Assembly (NCBI RefSeq): GCF_014206975.1
Contig: NZ_JACHOU010000007.1
Span: forward strand, 1 to 64,000
Reading direction: 5' to 3'
DNA: 64,000 nucleotides
From: Aminobacter aganoensis
GTDB lineage: Bacteria > Pseudomonadota > Alphaproteobacteria > Rhizobiales > Rhizobiaceae
Below are positions 63,078 through 64,000 of this stretch, piece after piece; positions within the stretch are counted from its first letter, which is position 1, and each line of letters begins with the position of its first letter. Position numbers and translations under genes: made by a program. A model generated the notes under the pieces. The model was given only the letters and a program-made list of their open reading frames with translations. It had not been told where the DNA came from and ran no database searches.

Positions 63078-64000
63078 TCAGGCCGAAACGCGCTCGCGCT
63101 CGACCACGGTGTCCGTCACGCCTTCCACCTGAGGCATCAGCACGAAGTCGAAATCGATGGAGGCGAAAGGCTCCTGCACCTGGCGCTCGGCCAGCACCTT
63201 GGGGTCGCTGACGCGGGCAACCGGCGGGATCAGGTCGTTGCGCGTGCCGAAGGCGAAATCCTCGAACAGGTATTCGTCGCCTTCGATGTTGATCTGCGTC
63301 GTCAGGTGGCGGTAGCCGGGCGCCGAAACGAAGAAGTGGATGTGCGCCGGACGATGGCCGTGGCGGCCGAAAGCGAACATCAGCTGTTCGGTCGAGCCGC
63401 CCGGAGGCGTGGCGTAGCCGCTCGGCATGATCGAGCGGAAGCTGTAGCGCCCCTCGGCGTCGGTCTGGATGCGGCGGCGCAGGTTGTAGGCGGCCTGCTG
63501 GGGGTCGAAATGCGAATAGTTGCCGCGCGTGTTGGCATGCCAGACGTCGACGATGGCATCGGCGACGGGCTTGCCGTTCTGGTCGCGGACCTGGCCCTGC
63601 ATGAACACGACCTCGCCCTTGTCGGAACCGTCGTCGAGGCGTGCGGTGCCCTTGGAAAGCGGCGCGCCGGCGATGTAGAGCGGTCCTTCGATGGTGCGCG
63701 CGGTGCCGCCGGCAAGACCGGCGCGGCGCTCGGCCTCGTCGAGGCGCAGGTCGAGGAAATGCTCGAGGCCGATGCCCGGGGCGATCAGGCCGAGTTCGTT
63801 GTTGCGCGCGGCCTGGCCGAGATAGGCGACCGCGGACCAGACCTCGTTCATGCTGATGTCGAGATCGTCGATGGCGGTGAACAGGTCGCCGAGCAGCCGG
63901 TTGGCAACGGTCTTCAGGCGCTGGTCGCCGCCCGGCTGGTCAAGACCGCTGGCGCGGCTGGCGAGATCGGCGATGACGGACTTTTCAATGAGCTTGCTGG
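63078..64000 (-). CDS. catA: Catechol 1,2-dioxygenase (partial; start lies beyond the right edge)
   Basis: This intradiol dioxygenase opens catechol to cis,cis-muconate. The frame stays open from the stop at 63078 through Met at 63851 and on to the window end (translation at the edge: [17 protein letters not shown]), so the true start is off the window and only a few residues are missing. About 307 residues are visible, close to the usual 300-310. The non-heme iron ligands are in GPLYIAGAP (Tyr), [13 protein letters not shown] (Tyr) and [14 protein letters not shown] (two His). The N-terminal helical dimer domain is present. The benA gene follows 61 bp downstream. Confidence 0.93.
   Translation of the reverse strand, partial: SKLIEKSVIADLASRASGLDQPGGDQRLKTVANRLLGDLFTAIDDLDISMNEVWSAVAYLGQAARNNELGLIAPGIGLEHFLDLRLDEAERRAGLAGGTARTIEGPLYIAGAPLSKGTARLDDGSDKGEVVFMQGQVRDQNGKPVADAIVDVWHANTRGNYSHFDPQQAAYNLRRRIQTDAEGRYSFRSIMPSGYATPPGGSTEQLMFAFGRHGHRPAHIHFFVSAPGYRHLTTQINIEGDEYLFEDFAFGTRNDLIPPVARVSDPKVLAERQVQEPFASIDFDFVLMPQVEGVTDTVVERERVSA

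Overview
The window is a GC-rich stretch (my impression is about 65%) with the codon use, operon style and regulatory sites of an alphaproteobacterium of the order Hyphomicrobiales/Rhizobiales. I lean towards the Mesorhizobium/Aminobacter group. This is inferred from rhizobial-type palindromic repeats, a TGA-N9-TCA site of the RirA (IRO) type in front of exbB, and the mix of catabolic ABC-transporter operons. No rRNA, tRNA, CRISPR array, phage or transposase gene was found. A strong sigma70-type promoter at the left edge fires leftwards out of the window.

Region 1 (0.3-21.3 kb) looks like nitrogen-compound catabolism. It holds a fused 5-oxoprolinase/hydantoinase with two palindromic-repeat insertions read in frame, an XRE-cupin regulator, kbl-tdh (threonine to glycine), a five-gene peptide-type ABC transporter operon ending in a TIM-barrel isomerase-like gene, an Asp/Glu/hydantoin racemase-like gene, a GntR/FCD regulator, a PuuE allantoinase fused to a degenerate UraD domain, a second TIM-barrel paralogue and malate synthase G. 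Several intergenic regions here share the 9-mer TGGATACAA, which suggests one regulon, possibly under the GntR protein. Allantoin breakdown ends in glyoxylate, which malate synthase consumes.

Region 2 (21.4-26.5 kb) carries a ring-cleavage-type VOC protein fused to an MhqD-like esterase, a ferredoxin and cytochrome P450 pair divergent from an AraC regulator, and a DDAH-type amidinohydrolase.

Region 3 (26.6-32.6 kb) is a cobalamin-riboswitch operon: a BtuB-like receptor (probable TTG start), BtuF, BtuC, BtuD and a coupled 343-residue protein that I do not recognise.

Region 4 (32.6-50.7 kb) is an iron region. It has exbB-exbD-tonB behind an IRO-type operator, an ECF sigma factor, a FecR anti-sigma factor, a TonB receptor with an STN domain and a DUF2218 protein. 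It continues with a complete petrobactin-type siderophore cluster, asbA-asbB-asbC-asbDE-asbF with asbD and asbE fused, followed by a FatB/YclQ-type binding protein, two permeases and an ATPase. Petrobactin is best known from the Bacillus cereus group and Marinobacter, so this is the most striking content.

Region 5 (50.7-64 kb) is a minus-strand benzoate operon. In transcription order it reads catA (cut by the right edge), benA, benB, benC, benD, an AAHS-family MFS transporter, a Liv-type five-gene ABC transporter, pcaD and a benzaldehyde dehydrogenase. It converts benzaldehyde and benzoate to catechol and on into the beta-ketoadipate pathway. catB and catC are not in the window.
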